Source: Nitrospira moscoviensis (GTDB lineage Bacteria; Nitrospirota; Nitrospiria; Nitrospirales; Nitrospiraceae). Taken from it: a DNA stretch of 64,000 bases. Each line of letters opens with the position of its first letter. Position 1 is the first letter of the stretch. Made by a program: the position numbers and the translations under genes. A model generated the notes under the pieces. That model saw nothing but the letters and a program-made list of their open reading frames with translations. It made no database searches and was not told where the DNA came from. The DNA lies in assembly GCF_001273775.1 (NCBI RefSeq), contig NZ_CP011801.1:620001-684000 (forward strand), written 5' to 3'. Shown here in pieces: positions 25,818 through 37,064 of this stretch.

Positions 25818-27005
25818 ATGCGCGTTCTTAAAGGCAAGCCGTCGGCCGCAACGTCGCCGCTCGTGCTTGGCGCCATCCGCCAGGTCCGTCCCTCACTCGA
25901 ATCTGGCAGGCTCGCCCGGGCCGTCGAGGAATTGTCCCGCCTCTTTACGAAGGAACGACGGTCGCTGCCTTCCCGCTACCTGGACGATCCGGACCATGCC
26001 GCCGCCTATCTCAACTATTTCATGCCCGTGAATCTCTCCAAGGTCCAGGTGCTGCTCGACGAGCTTCCACTCGAAGGCAGAGGAGCGGAACAGCGTCTGC
26101 GGATTCTCGATGTGGGTTCCGGACCGGGTACAGGCGCCGTCGCTGTGCTGGATTGGCTTTATCGACGGAGCCCTGACTCGGCTCCCCGCCTTTCTGCCGT
26201 GGCTGTCGACTCATCACGGGAAGCGCTGCAGCTCGCCCGCGACATCTGGAAACGATACTCTCATGAAGCGGGAATTGCAGGACAAGAGCTCACCTTGTGT
26301 CACGGCAACCTTGAACACTCAACGAACGAGTCCTGGCGCAATCAGACCAAGGAACAGGATCCATACGACCTCATCATTCTGGCCAACTGCCTCAACGAGT
26401 TATTCGGTACGGTGCCCGACCCCATTGCGTCGCGGACACAGTTCGTGGCCGATCTGCTGCCGCTGCTCAAACCGCACGGCACGATGATGCTGGTGGAACC
26501 GGCCCTGAAGCAGACCTCGCGGGCACTCCATCAGGTTCGCGACCGGCTTGTACAGGAGAAGCGGTGCACGATCTATAGTCCGTGCCTGCACGAACGCGAT
26601 TGTCCTGCCTTGACCCATCCCGACGACTGGTGCCATGAGGAGCGGGCATGGGAGCCGCCGGCTCATATCCGGGAGATTGACGAGCAGGTTGGCTTCATCA
26701 AAGACGCGCTGAAGTTTTCGTACCTGCTGCTGCGCAAGGATGGGCAGACAATCACGCAACGGAGTCCGGAGACATTTCGCCTCGTGAGCGAATTGCGCGT
26801 CATGAAGGGGGATAGAAGAGCGTGGTTATGCAACGAACTTGGGCGTTTGGAGGTAGGCAGGCTCGATAGGGCGACATCGGAAACCAACGCGGCATGGGAC
26901 GACTGTCAGCGGGGGACGCTGGTGCGGATCGAGGGGTTGAAACGGAAGGAGGGGGCAACTCTGAGCAGAATTCAGGCGGAAAGCACCGTAGCGGTCATCG
27001 AGTGA
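25818..27005 (+). CDS. Rsm22/METTL17-family methyltransferase-like protein
   Basis: A 395-aa protein. A SAM-binding fold shows ILDVGSGPGTGAVAVLDWL (about residues 94-112) and a motif IV-like ANCLNELFG. A Cys cluster follows: YSPCLHERDCPALTHPDDWCHEE, the hallmark of the Rsm22 family, which binds a metal or Fe-S cluster. The eukaryotic relatives act in assembly of the mitochondrial small ribosomal subunit. A bacterial role in small-subunit assembly is inferred. It stands within a block unrelated to the flanking rTCA operons. Confidence 0.85.
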   Translation: MRVLKGKPSAATSPLVLGAIRQVRPSLESGRLARAVEELSRLFTKERRSLPSRYLDDPDHAAAYLNYFMPVNLSKVQVLLDELPLEGRGAEQRLRILDVGSGPGTGAVAVLDWLYRRSPDSAPRLSAVAVDSSREALQLARDIWKRYSHEAGIAGQELTLCHGNLEHSTNESWRNQTKEQDPYDLIILANCLNELFGTVPDPIASRTQFVADLLPLLKPHGTMMLVEPALKQTSRALHQVRDRLVQEKRCTIYSPCLHERDCPALTHPDDWCHEERAWEPPAHIREIDEQVGFIKDALKFSYLLLRKDGQTITQRSPETFRLVSELRVMKGDRRAWLCNELGRLEVGRLDRATSETNAAWDDCQRGTLVRIEGLKRKEGATLSRIQAESTVAVIE

Positions 27006-27015
27006 TGTGTGCGAG

Positions 27016-27189
27016 CTAGTCCGCTTCCGGTTCCGAGCTGCCATGCTGATGGGATACCCGATCTTCGTCGAACAGCTCGGCCATCTCCTCGGCGATCATG
27101 TCGCGGTCGTTCGGGACGGAGACGAGCGGAATCTCCTTTCGCTTCGGGGCGGGGGGCTCGGGGTCCGGTTGTTTGGGCGTGTCGTTCAT
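27016..27189 (-). CDS. Small acidic/Pro-rich hypothetical protein
   Basis: A possible 57-aa protein starting MNDTPKQPDPEPPAPKRKE, polar and probably disordered. TATACT lies just upstream on the minus strand (27204-27199), so the mRNA might be leaderless; no Shine-Dalgarno sequence is seen. It ends 11 nt from the convergent Rsm22-like gene. The evidence is weak. Confidence 0.4.
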   Translation of the reverse strand: MNDTPKQPDPEPPAPKRKEIPLVSVPNDRDMIAEEMAELFDEDRVSHQHGSSEPEAD

Positions 27190-27226
27190 GACGGCAGTAT
27201 ACACTACGCCGCGAAGAAAAAGGGCG

Positions 27227-27652
27227 CTACTCGAATGCTTCCAGCGAGGACTTTTCGGGGAACGTCCGTTTGCAGTTGGTGCAGGTCACGAAATAGATGG
27301 CTTCGCGGACGGACAGGGTGGCGCGAAAGTCCAGGCTCACACCGCGGTGGTCGCAGGCCGTACAGGAGATTTCCTTCAGTCGATAGGGCACATCCGGCTG
27401 GGTGCGGAGGTAAAACTCCATGTCGGTGTAGACCGGAAAACTGTAGAAGCACTTTTTGCAGACGCCCCGCCATTCTCCATCCGGCTGCATGAACCGCTGG
27501 TCGATCCCGAAGCTGGATCCCTTGCAAATGGCGCACTTGACGCTGCTCAGGCGCTGTTCGACTTGTTCGACGCTTAGGCGGCTCATGATCGTGGCGTCAC
27601 TCCGATAATCCGCCCAGGAGTATACGGGGTCTCGAAATCTCATCGCAACCAT
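27227..27652 (-). CDS. Zinc-ribbon protein of unknown function
   Basis: Up to 141 aa, with four CxxC pairs in order: CAIC, CKKC, CTAC and CTNC (about residues 40, 65, 97 and 124). This predicts two zinc ribbons. Between them lies FPVYTDMEFYLRTQPDVPYRLKEI. The start is uncertain: ATG 27652, 27643 or 27586 all lack a clear ribosome binding site. It is divergent from the phosphatase gene. Transcription-factor-like or nucleic-acid binding is possible but unproven. Confidence 0.7.
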   Translation of the reverse strand: MVAMRFRDPVYSWADYRSDATIMSRLSVEQVEQRLSSVKCAICKGSSFGIDQRFMQPDGEWRGVCKKCFYSFPVYTDMEFYLRTQPDVPYRLKEISCTACDHRGVSLDFRATLSVREAIYFVTCTNCKRTFPEKSSLEAFE

Positions 27653-27676
27653 CCATTCATTGACTTGAACTATCTG

Positions 27677-27704
27677 TTGACGGCCCGCCGGGCTCCACTA
27701 TACT
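27677..27704 (+). promoter_or_regulatory. Promoter of phosphatase gene, near-leaderless
   Basis: TTGACG (27677-27682), 16 nt, TATACT (27699-27704). Both boxes match 5 of 6. The ATG at 27714 would be within 2-4 nt of the transcript start. Confidence 0.65.
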
Positions 27705-27713
27705 AGCGAGATC

Positions 27714-28172
27714 ATGCACCTGATTACCGACTCACTCCTGGTGGGCAATCTCGATGATGCGCAGGATCCCTCTCCGGTGATCGGCGGGCTCCTGTTCGTG
27801 GCGGAGGAATATATCGTTCGCCCCCCGGACTGGATCGACTATGCCAAGATTCCGTTCAAGGAGTTTGCCGCGCCCAACCCGATGCTCTTGGCCAAGGCGG
27901 TGCAGTGGATCGAAGACCACTTGCCGAACAACCGAGTGCTGGTCTGTTGCCGTGCGGGGATGGGCCGATCGGTGTCCGTGGTCATCGCGTATCTATGCTG
28001 CGTACAGGGCATGCCATACGAGGACGCCGTCAAGCTCGTGAAAACGAGGCGGCCCGGCGCCATGCCATTGCCTGACCTGGAGGCTGCCATCACAGAAGTG
28101 CGCGCCCTACGGGCGGTCTCGTCCGGCAAGGGGCAATCCCCCATCCCCCTGTCCAAACCCCGTTGCGCCTGA
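27714..28172 (+). CDS. Dual-specificity/tyrosine phosphatase-like protein
   Basis: A 152-aa single-domain phosphatase. The P-loop CRAGMGRS gives Cys79 and Arg85 of the CX5R motif, with a following helix typical of dual-specificity enzymes. The residue before the catalytic Cys is Cys78 instead of the usual His, a change that could alter its pKa or allow a disulphide. The C-terminal 25 residues are Pro/Ser-rich. The substrate is unknown. It lies just upstream of mutM. Confidence 0.82.
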   Translation: MHLITDSLLVGNLDDAQDPSPVIGGLLFVAEEYIVRPPDWIDYAKIPFKEFAAPNPMLLAKAVQWIEDHLPNNRVLVCCRAGMGRSVSVVIAYLCCVQGMPYEDAVKLVKTRRPGAMPLPDLEAAITEVRALRAVSSGKGQSPIPLSKPRCA

Positions 28173-28271
28173 GCCGGTCCCCGCTGCCAGTGCCATCCCT
28201 TGCCTTTCCCGCTTCTCGCATGGCGTAATCACCCATCCTCGGATACAGACCGAGTGGGGGTGAGGTGTGTT

Positions 28272-29111
28272 GTGCCGGAGTTACCTGAAGCCGAAGTCGC
28301 CGCTCGTCAATTGCGGGCGTGCCTCTCCGGAAAACGTGTCGCCGATATGTGGGTCGGGCGACCGGATATCATTCGGGAAGGGGGCGAAAGCATCGGATGG
28401 TATCGCGGAAGTCTGGTTCGGTCCGTCACCCGCCAAGGCAAGAGCGTCATCGTCGAGCTTGAAAAGGGCGCGCAGCAGCGGTATCTCGTCGCCGAGCTCG
28501 GCATGACGGGGCTCTTGCTCTTGCCGACCGCCACAATCAAGCATCCCCAGCATATCCATATGACCGTGACGTTTGATCGGCATCCGGACATCACGGTCCG
28601 ATATTGGAATCCGCGGCGGTTCGGCCGCCTGTCGCTGTTGGATCGGGAGGGGCTCGACCGTTACATCGCGCGCCGTTTCGGCCATGATCCGCTGCTCATC
28701 GGTCAGGAAGAATTCGTCGGGCTCCTGCGCCGGCACCGCAGGCGCCTCAAGCCGCTCCTCATGCATCAACAAATCATTGCTGGGATCGGGAACATCTATG
28801 CCAACGAGATCCTGTTCAGGACGGCCCTTCATCCCAACGCCGTCGCCTCCCGGTTGAAGCGAACGACGGCGGAGCGATTGTATCGCACGATGCAGGCGGT
28901 CCTGCGCGAAGCGATCGCGCGCGGGGGGTCGAGCGTGAAGGATTTTTTCGCGCCGGACGGAACGGAGGGACGGTATAAAGAACGGCATCTCGTCTACGCT
29001 CAAGAGAATCGGCCTTGCCACAACGGTTGCGGCGCAGTGATTCGGCGACTGGTCAGTGAACGGAGCTCCTTCTACTGTCCTCTCTGTCAAAAGAACCGCC
29101 GCTGCCCGTGA
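28272..29111 (+). CDS. mutM: Formamidopyrimidine-DNA glycosylase
   Basis: A 279-aa Fpg that removes oxidised purines and nicks the abasic site. After the GTG at 28272 comes PELPEAEV, so Pro2 is the Schiff-base residue and Glu3 the acid. Further motifs: AELGMTGLLLL, YWNPRRFGRL, IAGIGNIYANEILF, and a C-terminal zinc finger made of CHNGC and CPLC. The upstream open frame is not part of the protein. No strong ribosome binding site is seen. Confidence 0.95.
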   Translation: MPELPEAEVAARQLRACLSGKRVADMWVGRPDIIREGGESIGWYRGSLVRSVTRQGKSVIVELEKGAQQRYLVAELGMTGLLLLPTATIKHPQHIHMTVTFDRHPDITVRYWNPRRFGRLSLLDREGLDRYIARRFGHDPLLIGQEEFVGLLRRHRRRLKPLLMHQQIIAGIGNIYANEILFRTALHPNAVASRLKRTTAERLYRTMQAVLREAIARGGSSVKDFFAPDGTEGRYKERHLVYAQENRPCHNGCGAVIRRLVSERSSFYCPLCQKNRRCP

Positions 29112-29237
29112 GTTCCGTTGCAGCGGAGGCGGCATTCATCAAGAAAAACCGACGAATATCAGTGTCTTAGAGAATCAGCCAGGGCCGGTGGCCGCACTAG
29201 GCCTTTTGATCCCTTCGGGGTTAGGACCTCTGGTGTA

Positions 29238-29266
29238 TTGTGTCACCGAACCGATTTGGCTAGAAT
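29238..29266 (+). promoter_or_regulatory. Promoter of the acl-frd-suc operon
   Basis: TTGTGT (29238-29243), 17 nt, TAGAAT (29261-29266; 5 of 6). The transcript would start near 29273, about 44 nt before aclB. It makes the acl operon independent of the oxidoreductase operon. Confidence 0.6.
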
Positions 29267-29316
29267 CGCCCTTCCTATCCGTGTGTGTATTTGCGTCTTC
29301 TTAAGGGAGAACCGTC

Positions 29317-30513
29317 ATGGCCAAGGTGCTGGAAGGCCCCGGAATGGGGCTGATGAAGAAGTGGGGCATTCATGTCCCCAACTATGTCGTCGTCACGTCC
29401 GCCGACGAGCTTGCCAAACTGGGGCAGGTCAATGATTGGATGAAAAGCTCCAAGCTCGTGGCAAAGGCGCATGAGGCGCTGGGCTCCCGCTTCAAGCTCG
29501 GTCTCGTGAAGGTCGGTCTCGATCTCAACGGAGCCGTGGCCGCCACGAAAGAGATGATCGGCCGTCAGGTCGGGAGCATCACGGTGTCCCAGGTGATCGT
29601 CTCCGAAATGATTCCCCACAAGGACGAATATTATTGCGCGGTCAAGTCGACGCGCGAAGGCAGCGAAATCCTCGTCGCCAATTGCGGCGGCATCGAAGTC
29701 GAGTCCAACTGGGATCGCGTGAAGCGCCTGACGTTGGATGTCGGCCAGCAGCCGACGCCGGAGGCGTTGGAGAAGCTCGCCAAGGACGCCGGATTCACCG
29801 GCCCGCTCATGAAGAAGATGGCCGATTTCGCCGGCAAGATGTTCACCTGCTTCGACAACGAAGACGCCCAATATCTCGAAGTGAATCCCGTCGTGACGCG
29901 CGAGAGCGACGGCGAATTGGTGGCGCTGGACGCGGTCACGTTGCTCGATGGCGACGCCAAGTTCCGCCACCCCGATTGGAACTTCACGTTCGCCGCCGAG
30001 TTCGGACGCGCCTATACCAAAGACGAGCTCGAAGTGATGGCCGTGGACAGCAAGATCAAGGGCTCGGTCAAGTTCATCGAAATCCCCGGCGGCGATACGG
30101 CGATGTTGCCGGCTGGCGGCGGCGCGAGCGTCTATTACTCGGACGCCGTGGTGGCGCGCGGAGGGAAGCTGGCCAACTACGCCGAATATTCCGGCGATCC
30201 GCCCGATTGGGCGGTCGAGGTGTTGACCGAAAAAGTGTGCTCGCTGCCCGGCATCAAGAACATCATCGTCGGCGGCGCGATCGCCAATTTCACCGACGTG
30301 AAAAAGACGTTCGGCGGCATCATCAACGGATTCCGCAAAGCCAAATCCGACGGTAAGCTCAAGGATGTGAAGATTTGGGTCCGCCGGGGCGGTCCGAGAG
30401 AAAAAGAAGGTCTCGACGCCATGCGCGCGCTGAAGGACGAGGGATTCGACATCCACGTCTTCGACCGTAATACCCCGCTCACCGACATCGTTGACAAAGC
30501 GCTGCAGAAATAG
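29317..30513 (+). CDS. aclB: ATP-citrate lyase, beta subunit (AclB)
   Basis: A 398-aa AclB, equal in length to the Chlorobium subunit. With AclA it cleaves citrate to acetyl-CoA and oxaloacetate using ATP, the defining step of the reductive TCA cycle. It has an ATP-grasp-like N-terminal half (PNYVVVTSADELAK, EYYCAVKSTREGSEILVAN) and a succinyl-CoA-synthetase-like second half (NIIVGGAIANFTDVKKTFGGI). GGGAGA precedes the ATG. Its presence strongly supports autotrophy by the rTCA cycle. Confidence 0.96.
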   Translation: MAKVLEGPGMGLMKKWGIHVPNYVVVTSADELAKLGQVNDWMKSSKLVAKAHEALGSRFKLGLVKVGLDLNGAVAATKEMIGRQVGSITVSQVIVSEMIPHKDEYYCAVKSTREGSEILVANCGGIEVESNWDRVKRLTLDVGQQPTPEALEKLAKDAGFTGPLMKKMADFAGKMFTCFDNEDAQYLEVNPVVTRESDGELVALDAVTLLDGDAKFRHPDWNFTFAAEFGRAYTKDELEVMAVDSKIKGSVKFIEIPGGDTAMLPAGGGASVYYSDAVVARGGKLANYAEYSGDPPDWAVEVLTEKVCSLPGIKNIIVGGAIANFTDVKKTFGGIINGFRKAKSDGKLKDVKIWVRRGGPREKEGLDAMRALKDEGFDIHVFDRNTPLTDIVDKALQK

Positions 30514-30586
30514 TGAACAGTGATCAGTGATGAGTGATGGGTGGAGGCCCCACCGATCACGGCTCACTCATCACACATCACTGTTT
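30514..30586 (+). repeat. Word hairpin (TGATGAG family) between aclB and aclA
   Basis: The left arm (30516-30544) runs AACAGTGAT, then GTGATGAGTGA. The right arm (30549-30586) is its near-complement TCACTCATCAC with ATCACTGTT. About 20 bp can pair around GAGGCCCC. It lies inside the operon, ending about 10 nt before the aclA ribosome binding site. Confidence 0.75.
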
Positions 30587-30604
30587 GAAGAAGAGGAGAT
30601 CGCG

Positions 30605-32425
30605 ATGAGTATTTTGGCAAACAAAGACACCCGGGTGGTGATACAGGGCGGCCAGGCCGGGGTGAATGCTGCGCGCCGCATGGCGGAGTTCTGCTATCTG
30701 ATTAAGCGCCCGCTCAATGTCGAAGCCTTCGTCTATCCGCCGGACGCCGGCAAAACGAACGAGATTCCCTACGGCAGCGGTCTCATCGCCATCCCGGTCT
30801 ACAAGACCATCGTCGAGGCCACCAAGAACCATCCGACGATCAACACCAGCCTGGTCTACATCGGCGCCGACCGTGCAATGAAGGGCGGCATGGAAGCGCT
30901 GGACGATCCGCACATCAAGCTGGTCTCCATGATCACCGAAGGCGTGCCGGAGAAGGACGCCAAGCTGTTGGGCGCTCATGCGCGCAAGCTGGGCAAAATC
31001 TTCAACGGGCCGTCCTCCATCGGCATCATCTCGGCCGGGTCTTGCCGACTCGGCGTGATCGGCGGCGCATTCGACAACTTGGTGCTCTCGAAGCTCTATC
31101 GGGAAGGGTCGTTCGGCGTCATCACCAAGTCGGGCGGCCTCTCGAACGAAATCATCTGGATCTGCTCGCAGTTTGCCGACGGTATCACGACGGCGATCGG
31201 CATCGGCGGCGACGCCTACCCGGGCACCGACTACGTCAGCTACCTCGAAATGTTCGAGAACGACCCGCAGACCAAAGCGGTCGTCATCGTCGGCGAGATG
31301 GGCGGCGATCTCGAAGAGCGGGCGGCCGAGTGGTACGGCGCGAAGAAGCGCCGGATCAAGCTCATCGGCGTCGTGTCCGGGTTCTGTCAAGAAAGTTTGC
31401 CGAAAGGCATGAAGTTCGGCCATGCCGGCGCCAAGGAAGGGATGAAAGGCGAAGGGTCGGCCCGCTCCAAGTCCGATGCGCTGAAGAAGGCCGGCGCCAT
31501 CGTCCCCCCAACGTTCGGCGCGTTGGGGCCCGCGATCAAGGAAACCTATCAGGAATTACTGAAATCGGGTCAGGCGAAGGAGCCGGTGGAGCCGGCCGTG
31601 CTGCCGAAGCTGCCGAAGTCCGTCGAAGAAGCCATGAAGGCCGACGAAGTGATAGTGACACCGCTGATCCGCACCACGATCAGCGACGACCGCGGCGACG
31701 AACCCTGCTACGACGGCTATCCGGCCTCCGAGCTCATCAACAAGGGCTACGAAATTCCCCATGTCATCGGCTTGCTCTGGGATAAACGGCTCATCTCGAA
31801 ACAGGAAGCGGAAATCATCAAGCGCATCATGATGCTGTCAGCCGATCACGGTCCTTGTGTGAGCGGCGCCTATGCGACGATCCTAGCAGCGTGTGCCGGC
31901 ATCGGGATGTCCCAGGCGGTGGCGGCGGGCCTCATCATGATCGGCCCCCGGTTCGGCGGCGCCGTCACGGACGCCGGTCGCTGGTTCAAATACGCCGTCG
32001 ACAACAAGATGAACGTGGACGAGTTCCTAGCCTACATGAAGAAGAACGTGGGCCCGGTGCCCGGCATCGGCCACCGCGTGAAGAGCCTGCGCAATCCCGA
32101 CAAGCGGGTGAAAGAGCTGGTCGGGTACGTGAAGAGTCTGAACATCAAAACGCCGTGTTTGGATTTCGCGCTGGAGGTCGAAAAAATCACGGCGGCCAAG
32201 AAAGACAATCTCATTCTGAACGTGGACGGCACCATGGCGGCCGTGCTGGTCGATCTCGGGTTCCCGATCGACAGCCTGAACGGATTCTTCATTTTGTCTC
32301 GAACGATCGGGTTGATCGGCCATTGGGTCGATCAAAAGCGCCAGGACAGCCGCTTGATCCGGTTGTTCGATTACCTGGTCAACTACGCGGCGCCCAAACG
32401 ACGCGAAGTGCCGCCGCTCAAGTAA
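30605..32425 (+). CDS. aclA: ATP-citrate lyase, alpha subunit (AclA)
   Basis: A 606-aa AclA. The N-terminus MSILANKDTRVVIQGGQAG is clearly related to SucD of this window ([15 protein letters not shown]), showing shared ancestry. Phospho-acceptor His273 lies in KFGHAGAKEG. The C-terminal third is citrate-synthase-like (DHGPCVSGAYATILAACAG, MKKNVGPVPGIGHRVKSLRNPDKR). The start follows AGAGGAG. An in-frame extension upstream is written by the intergenic repeat and is not coding. Confidence 0.96.
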   Translation: MSILANKDTRVVIQGGQAGVNAARRMAEFCYLIKRPLNVEAFVYPPDAGKTNEIPYGSGLIAIPVYKTIVEATKNHPTINTSLVYIGADRAMKGGMEALDDPHIKLVSMITEGVPEKDAKLLGAHARKLGKIFNGPSSIGIISAGSCRLGVIGGAFDNLVLSKLYREGSFGVITKSGGLSNEIIWICSQFADGITTAIGIGGDAYPGTDYVSYLEMFENDPQTKAVVIVGEMGGDLEERAAEWYGAKKRRIKLIGVVSGFCQESLPKGMKFGHAGAKEGMKGEGSARSKSDALKKAGAIVPPTFGALGPAIKETYQELLKSGQAKEPVEPAVLPKLPKSVEEAMKADEVIVTPLIRTTISDDRGDEPCYDGYPASELINKGYEIPHVIGLLWDKRLISKQEAEIIKRIMMLSADHGPCVSGAYATILAACAGIGMSQAVAAGLIMIGPRFGGAVTDAGRWFKYAVDNKMNVDEFLAYMKKNVGPVPGIGHRVKSLRNPDKRVKELVGYVKSLNIKTPCLDFALEVEKITAAKKDNLILNVDGTMAAVLVDLGFPIDSLNGFFILSRTIGLIGHWVDQKRQDSRLIRLFDYLVNYAAPKRREVPPLK

Positions 32426-32429
32426 GCTG

Positions 32430-32458
32430 ACAGCTGATGGCGTCAGCCATCAGCAACA
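32430..32458 (+). repeat. Word hairpin (GCTGATGG) between aclA and acn
   Basis: GCTGATGG (32433-32440) pairs with CCATCAGC (32447-32454) around a 6-nt loop, inside the 51-nt gap. The words match the family at 5731 and 37790. Confidence 0.6.
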
Positions 32459-32476
32459 TTAACGGAGATTAAGAAC

Positions 32477-34723
32477 ATGTCGATGGATCTAGCCAAAAAA
32501 CTGTACGCCAAGATGCCGGACGTCTTTGTCAAGGCTCGGAAGAAATTCGGCCGCGGCTTGACGCTGGCGGAAAAGATACTCGTGTCGCATGCCGACAATT
32601 TCGACACCCAAACCTGGGAGCGCGGCAAGGCCATGCTGGCGTTGCGCCCGGACCGCGTGGCGATGCAGGATGCGACGGCTCAAATGGCCATGCTGCAGTT
32701 CATGCAGGCCGGCAAGAAGAAAGCCGCCGTGCCGAGCACGATCCACTGTGACCACTTGATCCGCGCCGAGATGGGCTCCGAGAAAGATCTCCTCCGCGCG
32801 ATGGACGAGAACAAGGAGGTCTACAACTTCCTGGCCTCCGCCGCCAGGAAGTACGGCATCGGCTTCTGGAAGCCGGGCGCCGGGATCATTCACCAAGTCG
32901 TGCTGGAAAACTATGCCTTCCCGGGCGGCTTGATCATCGGCACCGATTCGCATACGCCCAACGGCGGCGGATTGGGGATGCTGGCGATCGGCGTCGGCGG
33001 GGCGGACGCGGGCGAAGTCATGGCCGGCCTGCCGTGGGAAGTGCTGCACCCCAAACTGATCGGCGTGCGGCTGACCGGCAAGTTGAGCGGCTGGGCCTCT
33101 CCCAAAGACGTCATTTTGTATCTCTGCGGCCTGCTCACCGTGAAGGGCGGGACCAACAAGATCGTCGAATACTTCGGTCCCGGCGCCGAGACAATCAGCG
33201 CGACCGGCAAGGGCACCATCTGCAACATGGGCGCGGAGCTCGGTGCGACGACCTCCGTGTTTCCCTTTGACCAGAAGATGGTCGCCTACATGAACATCAC
33301 GGACCGGGCGGATCTCGCGAATCTGGCGCAGTCGCACAAGGAACTGCTCGCCGCCGATCCGGAGGTCTATCTGTCGCCCGAGAAATACTACGATCAGATC
33401 GTGGAGATCGATCTCTCGAAGCTGGAGCCGCACGTCGTCGGCCCGCACACGCCGGATTTGGCCCGACCGGTTTCCAAGCTCGCCGCGGAAGCGAAGGAAA
33501 AGGGCTATCCGGTCGAACTGAAAGCGGCGCTGATCGGCAGCTGCACGAATTCCTCGTACGAGGATATCAGCCGCTCGGCCCATGTGGCGCAGCAGGCGTT
33601 GAAGGCCGGCTTGAAGGCGAAGACCGCGTTCCTGATTTCACCGGGCTCAGAGCGGATCTACCATACGATGAAGCGGGACGGCTTCCTGGATACATTCGAG
33701 AAGCTCGGCGGCACGGTGCTCTCGAATTCTTGCGGGCCCTGCATCGGCCAGTGGAAACGAGCCGACGGCGTGAAGGGCAAAGCCGATTCAATCGTCAGTT
33801 CCTTCAACCGCAACTTCCCCGGCCGGAACGACGGCATCAACGAAACCCTGTCGTTCCTCGCCAGCCCGGAAGTCGTGACGGCCTATGCGGTCACCGGCGA
33901 CCTGGGCTTCGATCCGGTCCATCAAACGGTCAAAGGCGCCGACGGCAAGGAATTCAAGTTCCAGCCGCCGGTGGGGGAAGAGCTTCCGGCCAAGGGGTTC
34001 GCCAAGGGTGAAGAAGGCTACGTGGCGCCGGCTGAGAACGGCGACGCCTTGACGGTCGATATTCCGCCGACCAGCGAACGGCTCCAATTGCTCCAGCCCT
34101 TTCCCCGCTGGGATGGGAAGGACTTCGAGAAGCTGCCGCTGCTGATCAAGACCAAAGGGAAGACCACGACCGATCACATCTCTCCGGCCGGACCCTGGCT
34201 CAAGTTCCGGGGCCACTTGGACAAGATCAGCGACAACATGTTCCTGGGGGCGAATAACGCGTTCTCATCCGAGCCCGGCAAAGGCACCGACGTGCTCACC
34301 GGCGAATCCGGGTTGACGATCGCGCAGATCGCCCGGCGCTACAAAGCGAAAGGCATCGGCTCGATCGTCGTCGGGGACGAAAACTACGGCGAGGGCAGCA
34401 GCCGCGAACATGCCGCGATGTCGCCGCGGTTCTTGAACGTGCGCGCGGTCATTGTGAAGAGTTTCGCCCGCATTCACGAGACGAATCTCAAGAAACAGGG
34501 CATCCTGCCGCTCACGTTCGCCGACCCCAAGGACTACGACAAGATCGAACAGCACGACCGGTTGAGCGCGATGGATCTTAACAATCTGGCGCCCGGCAAG
34601 CCGGTCACCGTCGTCGTCCACAAGCCGAACGGTGAGGAGATCAAGGTCCAAACCCATCACAGCATGACCGCGCAGCAGATTAGCTGGTTCAAGGCCGGTT
34701 CGGCGCTGAACGCGCTGAACTAA
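32477..34723 (+). CDS. acn: Aconitate hydratase
   Basis: A 748-aa aconitase, closest in layout to the mitochondrial type. It interconverts citrate and isocitrate. The [4Fe-4S] ligands are Cys in IGSCTNSSYEDISR and the pair in SNSCGPCIGQW. Other signatures: PSTIHCDHLI, IGTDSHTPNGGGLG, GDENYGEGSSREHAA and the C-terminal swivel domain. It sits between aclA and icd, linking citrate and 2-oxoglutarate chemistry. Confidence 0.96.
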   Translation: MSMDLAKKLYAKMPDVFVKARKKFGRGLTLAEKILVSHADNFDTQTWERGKAMLALRPDRVAMQDATAQMAMLQFMQAGKKKAAVPSTIHCDHLIRAEMGSEKDLLRAMDENKEVYNFLASAARKYGIGFWKPGAGIIHQVVLENYAFPGGLIIGTDSHTPNGGGLGMLAIGVGGADAGEVMAGLPWEVLHPKLIGVRLTGKLSGWASPKDVILYLCGLLTVKGGTNKIVEYFGPGAETISATGKGTICNMGAELGATTSVFPFDQKMVAYMNITDRADLANLAQSHKELLAADPEVYLSPEKYYDQIVEIDLSKLEPHVVGPHTPDLARPVSKLAAEAKEKGYPVELKAALIGSCTNSSYEDISRSAHVAQQALKAGLKAKTAFLISPGSERIYHTMKRDGFLDTFEKLGGTVLSNSCGPCIGQWKRADGVKGKADSIVSSFNRNFPGRNDGINETLSFLASPEVVTAYAVTGDLGFDPVHQTVKGADGKEFKFQPPVGEELPAKGFAKGEEGYVAPAENGDALTVDIPPTSERLQLLQPFPRWDGKDFEKLPLLIKTKGKTTTDHISPAGPWLKFRGHLDKISDNMFLGANNAFSSEPGKGTDVLTGESGLTIAQIARRYKAKGIGSIVVGDENYGEGSSREHAAMSPRFLNVRAVIVKSFARIHETNLKKQGILPLTFADPKDYDKIEQHDRLSAMDLNNLAPGKPVTVVVHKPNGEEIKVQTHHSMTAQQISWFKAGSALNALN

Positions 34724-36985
<2,262 letters not shown>

Positions 36986-36987
36986 AG

Positions 36988-37056
36988 ACAGTGACGAGTG
37001 ATGTGTGATGAGTGACGAGGGGACAGCGTTTGCTGATCACCCATCACCGACCACCA
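36988..37056 (+). repeat. Word hairpin (TGATGAG family) between icd and frdB
   Basis: The left arm (36989-37020) is CAGTGACGAGTGATG and variants. The right arm (37034-37055) is TGATCACCCATCACCGACCACC. Pairing is imperfect but of the same build as at 30514. Confidence 0.65.
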
Positions 37057-37064
37057 TACGGAAT

